A stretch of 64,000 nt of DNA from Symsagittifera roscoffensis (taxonomy: Eukaryota; Xenacoelomorpha; Acoela; Convolutidae): assembly GCF_963678635.1 (NCBI RefSeq), contig NC_087065.1:20349623-20413622 (forward strand). Reading direction: 5' to 3'. Below are positions 28,719-38,835 of this stretch, one piece after another; the stretch's first letter is position 1; each line of letters opens with the position of its first letter. The translations under genes were made by a program, and so were the position numbers. Below the pieces are notes generated by a model. The model worked only from the letters and a program-made list of their open reading frames with translations. It searched no databases and was not told the origin of the DNA.

Positions 28719-30547
28719 AAATAGGTCTCAACAGACCACTTATGCAGGAAAACCTTGACAAACTCGACGAGTGTGAAGGGAGATTGAGCGCGTTACTGAT
28801 TGACTCGGCGACTGACGAAAGTGAGACAAACTCTCCAATAGAGATGACGCCGCCAGAAGACAAGGAAGAAGTAGTATATATGTCAAAAACCCGAAAAGGA
28901 ACGATGCGATCAAAGATGGTGATTGACAGGATTGTTGAAATCAAAATGAAACAGGGCAGCAAAGTGACATTGAGGAAAGCTGGAGAAACAAAGGCGGATT
29001 CGGAAATCTCGATAAAAGCTATCAACTCAGCCAAAAGAAAACGCGTCGAAGAAGCCATGGATATGGGACAGGTTGATGATCGATTGCCTCGCACAGACAA
29101 GATGTTGACTGACATAGCAATGGTGCCACCCATTCTCATGGCAGGATTAAAATCAGCCGGTTACAAAATTGAGAGGAGTGACCGCATTCTGACTGGAGCA
29201 ACGTTAGAAATGGAAATACTCAGCCAATGTGGAGAGAGTACACTAAAAGATTTCAAACCGTCTCTCATGAATCACGGAAAGGGAAGCGTCGTAGGACAGC
29301 TAGTCGCAGTGAAATCTAACAGATTCACAGTGTCGGAAACTGTATCGGTTGATGAGCCCGCCGGTGGATACATGGAGATGTTGGAATACGGAAATTCGGC
29401 CAGAGGACACTTAATTGCTCTGGAAGACAAAAGTGCTATGGAAGGTTATTTGGAGACGATGACGCATAAGGCATACGGGACTCTGGTATTGTCTGAAATG
29501 CACGCGGAAACAATCAAGCAGTTGGTGAGCCTACCATGGAGAGCAGTAGTGTTACGATACTTCGAAGAAGAAATGAGAACCACTCCGAAGATACACGCTC
29601 TGATAGCGATAACCTATGTGAAAACAGAGTTACAATTGAGGTTCGCTTGGGGCATGACTGGACTGACACGCGGGGAATGTGATTCGGAAGAAAGAAAAAG
29701 ATCGAAGGGAGAAAAGGTGTTCTTAATGACAAGTGTGAGAGATCTGATAACCCAAGAAGGAGCGGCAGTATTAAAATCAGCCGGTTACAAAATCGAGAGG
29801 AGTGACCGCATTCTGACTGGAGCAACGTTAGAAATGGAAATACTCAGCCAATGTGGAGAGAGTACACTAAAAGATTTCAAACCGTCTCTCATGAATCACG
29901 GAAAGGGAAGCGTCGTAGGACAGCTAGTCGCAGTGAAATATAACAGATTCACAGTGTCGGAAACTGTATCGGTTGATGAGCCTGCCGGTGGATACATGGA
30001 GATGTTGGAATACGGAAATTCGGCCAGAGGACACTTAATTGCTCTGGAAGACAAAAGTGCTATGGAAGGTTATTTGGAGACGATGACGCATAAGGCATAC
30101 GGGACTCTGGTATTGTCTGAAATGCACGCGGAAACAATCAAGCAGTTGGTGAGCCTACCATGGAGAGCAGTAGTGTTACGATACTTCGAAGAAGAAATGA
30201 GAACCACTCCGAAGATACACGCTCTGATTGCGATAACCTATGTGAAAACAGAGTTACAATTGAGGTTCGCTTGGGGCATGACTGGACTGACACGCGGGGA
30301 ATGTGATTCGGAAGAAAGAAAAAGATCGAAGGGAGAAAAGGTGTTCCTAATGACAAGTGTGAGAGATCTGATAACCCAAGAAGGAGCGGCAGTAGCGTGT
30401 GCGAAGCGGAGAGACGCTCTCTTTTTAATTCGATTCATGATAGAACAAATATCAGTGCCAGCCTTGAACACTTGTGGCAAGATCCTAAGAGAAGGATATG
30501 AACGAGCGAAAGCCTTGCTCTTACTAGCGCTTTTGGACATCCATTAG
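28649..30547 (+). CDS. Conserved accessory block X3 with an internal 208-residue duplication
   Basis: 632 codons, though the first 25 or so are an overlap artefact of the frameshift from block X2. Residues about 30-165 are charged and disordered-looking, rich in Lys, Glu and Ser. The 208-residue unit (GYKIERSDRILTGATLEMEI to SVRDLITQEGAAV) then occurs twice in frame, followed by a helical tail (RFMIEQISVPALNTCGKIL). Copy 3 shows the same protein with one unit (38835-38280), so the duplication is secondary. The most conserved stretch is LRYFEEEMRTTP, which reads LEYFEDEMRTSS in copy 3. Mostly helical. Its size and place late in the polyprotein are compatible with a structural protein, but that is only a guess. 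Confidence 0.6.
   Translation: MLCGQKRRSAAVYEQSYGTQSILKIGLNRPLMQENLDKLDECEGRLSALLIDSATDESETNSPIEMTPPEDKEEVVYMSKTRKGTMRSKMVIDRIVEIKMKQGSKVTLRKAGETKADSEISIKAINSAKRKRVEEAMDMGQVDDRLPRTDKMLTDIAMVPPILMAGLKSAGYKIERSDRILTGATLEMEILSQCGESTLKDFKPSLMNHGKGSVVGQLVAVKSNRFTVSETVSVDEPAGGYMEMLEYGNSARGHLIALEDKSAMEGYLETMTHKAYGTLVLSEMHAETIKQLVSLPWRAVVLRYFEEEMRTTPKIHALIAITYVKTELQLRFAWGMTGLTRGECDSEERKRSKGEKVFLMTSVRDLITQEGAAVLKSAGYKIERSDRILTGATLEMEILSQCGESTLKDFKPSLMNHGKGSVVGQLVAVKYNRFTVSETVSVDEPAGGYMEMLEYGNSARGHLIALEDKSAMEGYLETMTHKAYGTLVLSEMHAETIKQLVSLPWRAVVLRYFEEEMRTTPKIHALIAITYVKTELQLRFAWGMTGLTRGECDSEERKRSKGEKVFLMTSVRDLITQEGAAVACAKRRDALFLIRFMIEQISVPALNTCGKILREGYERAKALLLLALLDIH
29147..30394 (+). repeat. 624-bp in-frame tandem duplication
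   Basis: Units 29147-29770 and 29771-30394 are identical apart from about five single-base differences. The unit begins TTAAAATCAGCCGGTTAC and ends GGAGCGGCAGTA. A length of 624 keeps the frame. This is much younger than the divergence between element copies. Confidence 0.95.
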
Positions 30548-31730
30548 AGTAACCCGATGCTAGTGAACATGAAAGAGCCTGTGGAGCTGGAACCTATGAA
30601 AAAGATTGACGAAATAAGGAGATTCTCTAACAAAGAGATGAGGCTCACGAAAGAATCTATGGGAGCACTGCCGAAGACCAGTGAATACTGTGGACCGATC
30701 AGAAGAAGTCATACAGTTGCGGATCCGGAATTAGAGGGTTGGCGTACAACCCTTTCATAAATGAAATTATACGCGATTGCTTCTTTGACTACAAGCAAGT
30801 AGAGTTGCTAAGATTCTGGACTTCAAGAATTGCAACAATAAGAAGCGCTGCTAATCAGCAGACCAAGCTGGGACTAGTCTTGGAGGAAAAGGTGACAACC
30901 GAGTGGAGTTTGGATTGGGATTCTCGGACGAATGGCTAAGTACGAGTTTGATGGTGGTGTGGGAACTGATGAAACCATCATGATGTCCGACTCCTAACGC
31001 CAATTCGGTATTGCGTGCGATACGAGACGTGCAGAGGGAACTGAATTCAGACTGTTACTTGCGTGACCTGAACATCATTTACAATTTGATGATGACAGCC
31101 TCCAAGAGCAACGGGGAAGACAAAGTAAAGTTGCCTGGCTGAGGACCAGAGGACTGGGTCAAACCTGGTAGCTGTCTGGCAGAAGTCTGTGGACTGGAAG
31201 GTCAAATCTGTGGAGGTCTGGATTGCGTAAAGACCCTGGAGAAACAACACAAGCAATTGACAATATTGGTTGGGATCATTGCGATGAAAGCAAAAACGGA
31301 AACGGAATTGATTGCAGATTGCCATGGAGGAACCGAGGTGAATCTAGTGACTGAAATAGGATTCTAAAGCGTGTTTGGTTCTTTAGAGTCACTAGTGAAT
31401 ATAGAACAAAAGCATGAGATGGTCACGACTATCAGTGTAGAAGTGTTTCCGGGAGTTTTGCAAACCGAGCAGAAATATATTGGAAAGTGGAGAGAAGGGA
31501 TCGAGGCGGAAATAAACATCCGGCACAGTGAAACCTATCGTAGACCGACGGGAGCGAGATACTTAGTTGGATCAACTTTAGCTCCAATGTGCAAGAGCAG
31601 ATACCCAGTGCATTTCGTAGCGGTGGATGTGAAAAGTACAAGAACGATCGTGGATCAAGCCTTACCAGTGCCATAATGCGTAAGACTAGCGAGAATATCA
31701 GAAAAATCTTACTAGTTACTGTGCAAAATG
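30548..31730 (+). pseudogene. Conserved accessory block X4, fragmented
   Basis: Short ORFs at 30557-30760, 30739-30939 and 31371-31676 carry KIDEIRRFSNKEMRLTKESM (matching EIKRFSNKKFNSSHE in copy 3), SLESLVNIEQKHEM and VEVFPGVLQTEQKYIGKWREG (matching VESWSGVLQMIQKHIRGWKVG in copy 3). Between them the frame is lost repeatedly. No known family was recognised. Confidence 0.5.
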
Positions 31731-32284
31731 TTCTCAATAGTTCCAGAGAAAACCAAAGAGGAATTAGAATCGATACTGGGAAAGAAGTTTATGGGATACG
31801 CCAGTGGGAACTTCAGTGACTTTGAAAGACAAAAGCAGAAAGGGTCGAAAGTCACGGATTACAATGCAGTAGATGAGAATGAGGAAGTCCACCGAGTGAT
31901 GATCGAAGTGGAACCACAACTGGAAGCGTCGGGAAAGCATAATTGGAGGAGCATCATGTCGACACATGATGAGTTCCCTGCCATTGCTTGGTACAAACAA
32001 GGTGGTACCCCGGGCGTAGTGATCTGGTGTTGATCTGGGACAGTGGAGAGCTGCTCTCCATGGGTTTACCAGATTCATCACAGCCCAAAACGATAGTGAT
32101 AGTGGGAGTTATGATGGCGTTACGATGGCTGGAAGGTCATGTAAGAGAGAACAATAGACAAGAAACGCCTGCGAAAGAACAATTGCAGGAATTGGGTTTT
32201 CTGAAAGATTTAGATCTTTTTGAGACAACGTACAAAATCTTGAACATTCCGATGGAAGTGAAAAAAATATGGACCAGAAGATGA
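31728..32284 (+). pseudogene. Conserved accessory block X5
   Basis: ORFs 31728-32033 and 31988-32284 together match copy 3 at 37046-36199. Shared parts are SDFERQKQKGSKV, VEPQLEASGKHNWRSIMSTH, a Trp-Tyr turn (AWYKQGG against MVWYPEKS), DLVLIWDSGELLSMGLPD and MMALRWLEGHV. The spacing is equal. The block looks like a mixed alpha/beta domain. Function not recognised. Confidence 0.55.
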
Positions 32285-32727
32285 CTGATGCCGTGGTTCA
32301 GAGCCAACATGACTGTATGGTTGTACGAGTATGCCAAGAAGCATATGTCGAAGCACAGCAGAGTGTATGGTGCGTATCAGCTGGACATTGGAGCAGGAGC
32401 TTTCAAGCGAGCTTTTATAACTCATCGGAATGCAGTAACCACGGCAGTGAAGAGGACGTCTAGGACAAGTGAATGTGACGGGAGAGAAAGAGAGGAGATG
32501 TTGAAGGAAGACTTGGAGGCAAACGTGATGTTGTGCCTCCACAACAGCTTCTGCCGAAACCGATAGACTAACGTTGATCCTCTACCTTGTTGTAAGCAAA
32601 AAGTAGAAGAGCAGAAGTGTTGGAGGACGGAATCGAACAGCGTCAAAATAGCTACCGACGTGTTGCAAGATTCGGAGAATGAAACTGCGGAGTCAATGTT
32701 GCAGGAGGAGGAGATGGAACATTGACA
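32285..32727 (+). pseudogene. Polyprotein C-terminus of copy 2
   Basis: ORF 32288-32566 holds PWFRANMTVWLYEYAKKHM and FITHRNAVTTAVK. These match VAWFKATLTSWLYVLTKNHM and LLTHRNGLTRG in copy 3. Then LCLHNSFC, and after a TAG an acidic tail (NETAESMLQEEEMEH) ends at TGA near 32725. Copy 3 also ends in an acidic tail after LSLHNSFC, so this is the natural end of the polyprotein. Confidence 0.55.
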
Positions 32728-33575
32728 AATGGCCTAAAAACAAGATGCAAAAAGAAAGAAAATTAGAAGAATTTCGAAGTTTTAGAACTTTTAAACGACG
32801 AAAACAAAGAGTGAACAAAGAAAGAAACAAAGAAGCAACGAAAGAGAAGATGTTAAAACTCAGAATTGTTTTGTGTGTGAGAAAAACTCAATTGAGAAAC
32901 AAAGCAACTAAGTTTACAATTGAAACTGAAGAGAAAACATTTAGTTGAGTTTTGAGGATTAAAGAATTTGTTGCATTTATAAATTTGCATTATGAATTTA
33001 GTAAGTGTCTTTAGAGACACTTACTATTTGATTAGAAAGGCTTGAGTGGAGAGTATAATAAAATATTCCAGCCTGCATGATTGTTTTTAATCAACTAAGA
33101 CGACTGATCACTTTGTGGTGACACCAAGGGCTCTGGTAATCTCTTGAAGAGGGAGATTATTTCAGTGTTCCTTCTAACTACCGAGTTTCCTAATTTTAAA
33201 ATTCAGGACCAATAACAACTAAATTTCCGAAGGGAAGAAGCATAGTAGGATAATTTTAGTTTGTTGGTTGGCAGGACTGTCCTGCGTCCTAACACTTTTT
33301 AAACCTAGGAGAAAAAGTTTTAAATAGGGACATTAGACATTAGAAATCAGAAAGAATGTTTTATCCTAAATTAAATCCTCGAAAGTGCTTATTAGTGAAA
33401 AATTTGGAAGGCTATATTAGTGTAAAAAGATGCCTTTTGTATTTTGCAGTGAGTCGATATGACGTGGATGAGAGTGTTTTCATGCATTTTATAAATTCTG
33501 TTCGATGACACTGTACCATTTTGATGAAGACTACACGACGCAATGAGGATATTGACCAGGCTACCCGGGGAGTAT
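32728..33575. other. Downstream flank of copy 2: purine-rich tract and a hairpin
   Basis: 32735-32945 is very rich in A and G on the plus strand, as expected near a polypurine tract, and is open in one frame only because of its composition. At 33000-33025 a perfect palindrome arm AGTAAGTGTC/GACACTTACT with a 6-nt loop would form a hairpin. No LTR boundary could be set, as no partner sequence lies upstream of copy 2. Confidence 0.45.
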
Positions 33576-35480
33576 GTGACATTCGACCAGTATGGACAAA
33601 ATGCAACTTCGTGTTCGAATTTTTATCGGAACATCTGACCGAGAGAATTGATGGTTTTGATGGATAAGTGACGCTAATTGAACGATTAGACGAATCGGGA
33701 GGAGCTAGTTTTGACTAATATGCAAATTTTTAAAAATTCGATTTGGAAGTGAATGACACGTAACCATTTTATTATTTCGCACCAACTGAAACTGCGAAAT
33801 CAGAACAACAGTAGTCTCAGTGACAACAACAACGGAAAAACGACAGCAGATTGAGATTGTGATTAGAAATTGTCAGAAACCATTCCGAGTTGTAACGATT
33901 GTGCCGCTAAAATTGTTACAAAGTGATTCACGAGAACCAGGAAGGGTGTTGGAACGATGTGTCCAGCCTTCCGGAAAGAAATAAGGAGGTTATTTCCCCG
34001 GATTCCAGAATCCGGAGGGGTCTCGGGAGAGAACTAAAACATTATTTTAATCAACTTTCAGCTTTCTGGGAATGTCCTGAATCGAATTAATAACATTTAA
34101 ATTCGTTTTCAGATTATGAGAAGCTAGGAGTTGAGGGAAAGGGTTGATCCAACTTCGATGGAGATGATGATTTTTATCTACTGAACAAAAACAATAGTAA
34201 CATAATATATAAGTAGTAGCCCTACTTTTAGGAGTGACCTCGTGGTCTGCCGATACTGAGACCCAACCATGAGCTCACTTTCTTTGCATTTAATTAGGTT
34301 AATTAGAGCGTTCTGATCGAAGCCGGAAACAGTAACGTTTTCTTTGTTGACCCGATGTTAGAAAGACCACCAAAAGAACTGGCCTTGGCAGAGACGGTGA
34401 AAAGCATGTAGAGCTGTGCTTAGACGCTAGCCAGTCGTTTTAGAACCTAGCTTTAATTTCCGTCGATATATACTTCCGGGCGAATGTTACATTTTTACCG
34501 CATACGCATCTATGTTTCTCACAAATTTTTGAGCCTAGGCGGAGTCCAATTGCAATTCTAAGCTGCTGATTCAACAATTTCAATCTTGGGTTTTTACACA
34601 GTATGACATTCAAACATGTAAGAGATGCCTACTTATGTCACATATGAGGTTAAGAAAAAAAAAGCCCTATAACTATTAGCTCAAGGGTCAGGGACACTAT
34701 CTCTTGTGCTTTTATACCTCCTTCAGTCGGAGCCAATTCGGTTCGTGTAAGACATGAGACTACAAATCGTGGTACCGCTCAAAGGATACTAGTAAAATAC
34801 CCCCACTCTAGAAAAAAGAACGCCCCCGTGGCTAGGTCTCTAAACAACTAAAACACGCGAACGTCGTTAAAAACAGGGTCAGAAGCTCTAGAATACCATT
34901 AGTTTTGTTAGTCAGTGAACCTTTGATCCATTTCAGATGGATCAACCTAAAACTCGCCTTATCTCAACATAGTCACATAAAATGCATTCAAGAAATTTAA
35001 ACTGGGTACTCGCATAGTGACGCGACTCTAGAATTAAGTAAATGATAATAGTAAAGCAACTGTAGTTTCCTGCAATGAGTAGTTTTAAATTAATTACTTT
35101 AATCTTCTGAACCATTGGGCAGCTTCAGCTGTCCATCTTTCCAACCAAGGTTCTCTCTTGCGCAACGACGATTTTCTCCAGAGCTTTCACGTTTCTGTCT
35201 ATCAGGAACAATACAGCTCTACTCAGGTTGTTGATTGCAGTAATATTGCGAACAGCAATTTTTTTCTTGACTGATTTTTATCGATTTTCCGGCAATTCTC
35301 ATATTTTTTTTCTGGTCATTTCAACTTCTGCTTTTCAGTTGTCGCAAGAAACTTGATCATGACATGATCGATTCGAATTTTTGAAAAATTACTTCAGTTT
35401 CCAAAATCAAGGTTAATCTTCCAAATCAAGGTCAAAACTTCCAAAAATGACCAACTGGCACATAATCCCCGGACTCAAGA
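33576..35480. mobile_element. Second composite repeat, order B-A
   Basis: Block B (33577-34494) matches 20213-21122 and block A (about 34620-35470) matches about 19005-19905, both in the plus orientation, but the order is reversed relative to 18855-21276. The joining segment of about 130 bp starts with TTACA and ends with CATGTAA, the same edges that border the inverted repeats in the first locus. There are no ORFs of note. Confidence 0.75.
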
Positions 35481-35883
35481 TTGATGTCCCCATCCCGCAT
35501 CGTCGTCATACCAATGAGCCTCCAGAACATCGAGTGTGTCTCAAGACGCAGTGCTAGTGGTCATCTACAGAAATTTGCAGCAGATTCAACCGTATATACA
35601 TCCCATGTAAAATTGTCACTCTATAGCTAAAAATCATTCAAAATCTTCATCCAACTGCACCCTGGATTTCAGCTTCAAAAGATAGGTTTCTAAAATTTCT
35701 TTGGTTCAAATCAGTCAGAAAATTGTCATGCAAATTTTGGTAAATAAATAGATATATTATATTGGATAACAATAGTCTACATCTTGAAATTTTTTTTCGT
35801 GCCCTCAGATTTCATCCGAGTTCACACTCAAGTCCTCATTCCTTTCCCTGCTCAAGACTTAAGAATCCACCAAATTATACGGC
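35481..35883. other. AT-rich spacer, no gene seen
   Basis: Lies between the B-A repeat and the C-terminal stop of copy 3. It would be the 3' untranslated side of copy 3. Nothing recognisable. Confidence 0.4.
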
Positions 35884-36198
35884 CTAATTCGTCCCCCCTG
35901 TCTTTGAAGTGCTGGGTCCAGACGCGCTCAATACCGTGATCTGCATTGTCAACTCCTTTTCGTCGTCAGAACTAATCACAATCTCTTCGCATGCCTTCAG
36001 TTGTTCATACGCCCTTATCCACTCCTTGTGTTCTTGAAATCTTCTTGAATGGTTTAGTAGATTCTTTAGCTTGAAGGTCGTGTTCAGGCAAAAGGAGTTG
36101 TGTAAGCTCAAGCTCACTTTTTCGCCAGATCTTTCTCCAGTATAGACTCCTTTGCTTTAGTATTATCTCTAGACACTTTAACAACCCGCTTCTATCCT
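35884..36198 (-). pseudogene. Polyprotein C-terminus, copy 3
   Basis: ORF 36117-35884: SLSLHNSFCLNTTFKLKNLL followed by an acidic segment (SSDDEKELTMQITVLSASG) and a Ser/Thr/Gly tail ending in TAG at 35884. The match to copy 2 at 32530-32727 supports this as the true end of the polyprotein. Confidence 0.5.
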
Positions 36199-36972
36199 CT
36201 AGTTAATCCATTGCGATGGGTGAGCAATGGTCTCTTGAAGGCTTCCGGCCCTATCTCGGCCAAGAGCTGACGATACTCCTTCTGATGCTTCTTCATGTGA
36301 TTCTTTGTCAAGACATACAGCCACGAGGTCAACGTCGCCTTGAACCACGCGAAAAATCGTATAGGACTCCACACGCGTCTCACCTTCAAACAAGTCAAGT
36401 CTCCTGCTATAATCAACAGCGTGTATCGCCTTCACAATCGGTGCTTTCGACTCCCAATACTTCGATATATTTTCTTCAACCCATCGCAGTGCCAGCATCA
36501 AGCTCATCACAAAGAAAGTGACCTTCTGCTGATGATCTGGCAATCCTATAGACCGATCTCTCCAATATCCCATATCAAGCAGAGGTTTGATTTTTCCGGA
36601 TACCACACCATATGTGTCAGACAGTGGCATGGATAGTCTCCATGTTTTAGATTAATGCTCCGGAGGTTGCGTTCGCCAGAAGCCTCGAGCAAAGGTTCAA
36701 ACTCCATCATTTCTGCATGTGTCAAATCATTTTCATCCTTTACCTGAGCGTTGTTGAGTGTCTTGCCCCTCGCACTCTGCTTTTCAAAGTCACTAGAATT
36801 TTCCTTCTCCAAACTCAAGAGTTCTTCTCCCCAGATATCACTCAAATCTTCCACCCTGGGTCCTGGCACCACTCCCAGCATCTTCTGAAGCAACTGATGT
36901 GAGTGATGAGACATTCTTGTCAGTCGCACACACTTGGGCACCGAGAAAATCTTATCGATCATCACCCTATGG
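36199..36972 (-). pseudogene. Accessory block X5, copy 3
   Basis: ORF 37046-36546 carries SDFEKQSARGKTLNNAQV, FEPLLEASGERNLRSINLKH and SNLCLIWDIGEIGL. ORF 36630-36199 carries LPDHQQKVTFFVMSLMLALRWVEENI and DLFEGETRVESYTIF. Both match copy 2 at 31728-32284. Confidence 0.55.
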
Positions 36973-37776
36973 CTAGACGCTTCCGCTATTGATACGTGCA
37001 GTAGATAATGGCTTCCGCACAAACTCATCGGCACTCGACTTCGCATTTATCGGCAGACTGTAGGCCTCACTCACTGGGAATCCCATTTCTGCTTCCAAGC
37101 CGACTTTCCATCCCCTGATATGCTTTTGAATCATCTGCAGTACTCCAGACCAAGACTCCACTCTCAAAGTCGTCCCCAGATGGTGTTCTGACTCCAGGAT
37201 CTCCAACGACTCCAAATTGAACATCCTGGAGAAGAATCTTGATGCCGTCGCCAAATTCACCGGGGTACTCGCATAGCAATCGGTTTTTATCTGCACCTCA
37301 CTTTTTTCTTTCTCTGTAACGTCACCCAACCACGTAGCTAAATCTCGGCTCTGGATTGACTGTATCCTTACGCAAGATCTCCCATCACAAGATCGTCCCC
37401 ATCTCCGGTTGCTAGATCAAGACATGTACCAGGCTCCATCTTCTAAGGTGGCTCATCTCCACGCTCATTCGTCGTCTCATTGGACTCTTCTCGATGGGGT
37501 GATATCAGCTTATGTATCACATTCAAGTTCCCCAAATCTTCATCCTTTCCTTGCGACAATCTTACTTGTTCCGTGACTTCCTCATTCAAATTCGCTTGAG
37601 GATGTGGGCACCAAGATGACCTCAAGAGTCTCCAAACTGTTCCCAATTTCGTGGACAGTGCATTTTTTTCGCCTCGTAACCTCAGCTCTATCTTTTTCTC
37701 AGAGCGTGGCGCACAAATGGCCTCGGGTCCCTTCTCAAGAAGTCAGCCTAGGCTTGGCTTTTCCCTTTCTATCGAG
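36973..37776 (-). pseudogene. Accessory block X4, copy 3
   Basis: ORF 37329-36973 contains FNLESLEILESEHHLGTTL, then VESWSGVLQMIQKHIRGWKVGLEAEM and SEAYSLPINAKSS. Copy 2 has the same run at 31371-31600. 37330-37776 is frame-damaged, with ORF 37646-37443 as its longest open part. Confidence 0.5.
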
Positions 37777-38835
37777 TCAACTTCCATTATCTTCTCCGAC
37801 CAAAATTTTAACATGTAGGCGGCTCCTGCCTCTGCGCCCAAGATACTCCCCGCGCGTCTTGGTTTTCCAGTAATCCTCCGCCAAGGCCAAGGCACGATGT
37901 ACTTCATGACTGCTATTGAACTTCTTGTTGGAGAACCTTTTGATCTCGCCGACCTTCGCATGGTTCTCTAGAGACTGTCTCGAATTATCATCCTTTTCAA
38001 TCCCAGTATTTTGATACACGTTCAAGATAATGCTCGAGACTCTCTTCTCCGTTGCTCTACTTTCCGTCGCATTCCCATAGCAAACTTGGATGGTAGCATC
38101 TTGTATCACCGACATGACCAATCTCAGGATTCGGGTGGCATCTTTTCTCCTAGCAAGAGTTAACTCCGAGTTATCTCGAGCAACAAAATGCGCCAACATT
38201 CGATACACCTGTAGGCCTTTGTCACTCAGTTTTAGCTTGTCGCCCGAAGTCAGGCCTTCCAACGCCACCCCCGCCAATCACCATGTGAACAACAGCTGTC
38301 CCTCCGTACTAACAAAGGGGTTTGCTATCAGAGGCGGTGCTGACGAAGATGTTCTCATCTCGTCTTCAAAATACTCTAGCAACAGCTTCTCCCATGTTCT
38401 TCCCAATTGGTTTCTCATTTCCAGTTTGTTCATTTCTGCCCTTTGCTGGGTGGCCCAGTTTCGGCGCTTTTTAGACACTCCACAATCCAATTTTTTTAAG
38501 AAATTTTTCCACCTTTTTCGTTGTATCCAAAGCTATCCACCAAGAGCGAGCGGCACTTCTCGTTAACTCTTTCTCAAGGGAATCACTCGTCACTTGTCCC
38601 CCAACACCCTGGTGTTGACTCGAGATCAACTCACGGGTGTTCGCTCACTGGTGGAACCTCCTTCTAATCTTACCCTCTGAGGCTTAAAGTCTTCTTCGGC
38701 TCCCGAACCGGTTGTAGCCTCCATCTCGGTTATTACTTCAGCCAACGTCCTGAACATCGAGTTGCCTTTGTAGGCTGCAGTTTTCCATCTCGCCAGAATT
38801 ATCGGGGCCGTCTCTCTCACGTTAGCCTCCGACAC
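37777..38835 (-). pseudogene. Accessory block X3 and start of X4, copy 3
   Basis: ORF 38835-38626 (ILARWKTAAYKGNSMFRTLA, then AEEDFKP), ORF 38490-38278 (LLLEYFEDEMRTSSSAPPLI) and ORF 38277-37777 (RFSNKKFNSSHEVHRALALA) match copy 2 in order. The 208-residue unit is present once. The function is unknown. Confidence 0.55.

Larger units (their letters stand above)
22475..32727 (+). mobile_element. Giant Ty3/Gypsy-like retroelement, copy 2 (5'-truncated, full accessory region)
   Basis: Starts in the integrase C-terminal tail (PEQMEVPKNLEPDLP) and then carries the same blocks as copy 1 in the same order: linker, macro-like domain, spacer, helical block, coiled coil, SGNH hydrolase, alpha/beta block and conserved blocks to the polyprotein C-terminus. 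Protein similarity to copy 1 is only moderate, so the two are old relatives or different subfamilies. Many blocks share a frame broken only by stops, for example 24048-26453. The accessory region measures about 10 kb here, which gives its full extent. Confidence 0.85.
35884..38835 (-). mobile_element. Giant Ty3/Gypsy-like retroelement, copy 3 (3' third only)
   Basis: Minus-strand fragment collinear with copy 2 from about 29100 to 32727: block X3 (38835-37777), X4 (37961-36973), X5 (37046-36199) and the C-terminus (36416-35884). Gag, pol, macro-like and SGNH regions are absent, so it is 5'-truncated near 38840. Several frameshifts. It independently confirms the order of the terminal blocks and the natural stop. 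Confidence 0.8.

Noticed and set aside
32679-32948. 89-codon basic ORF after copy 2
   Set aside because: A purine-rich tract stays open by composition; there is no match in copy 3.
18855-35480. Blocks A and B as the two LTRs of copy 2
   Set aside because: The block order is A-B on the left and B-A on the right, and copy 2 is truncated in integrase, so a 5' LTR is not expected next to it.
35884-38835. Independent host gene on the minus strand
   Set aside because: Every readable block matches copy 2 in the same order, so it is a third copy of the element.
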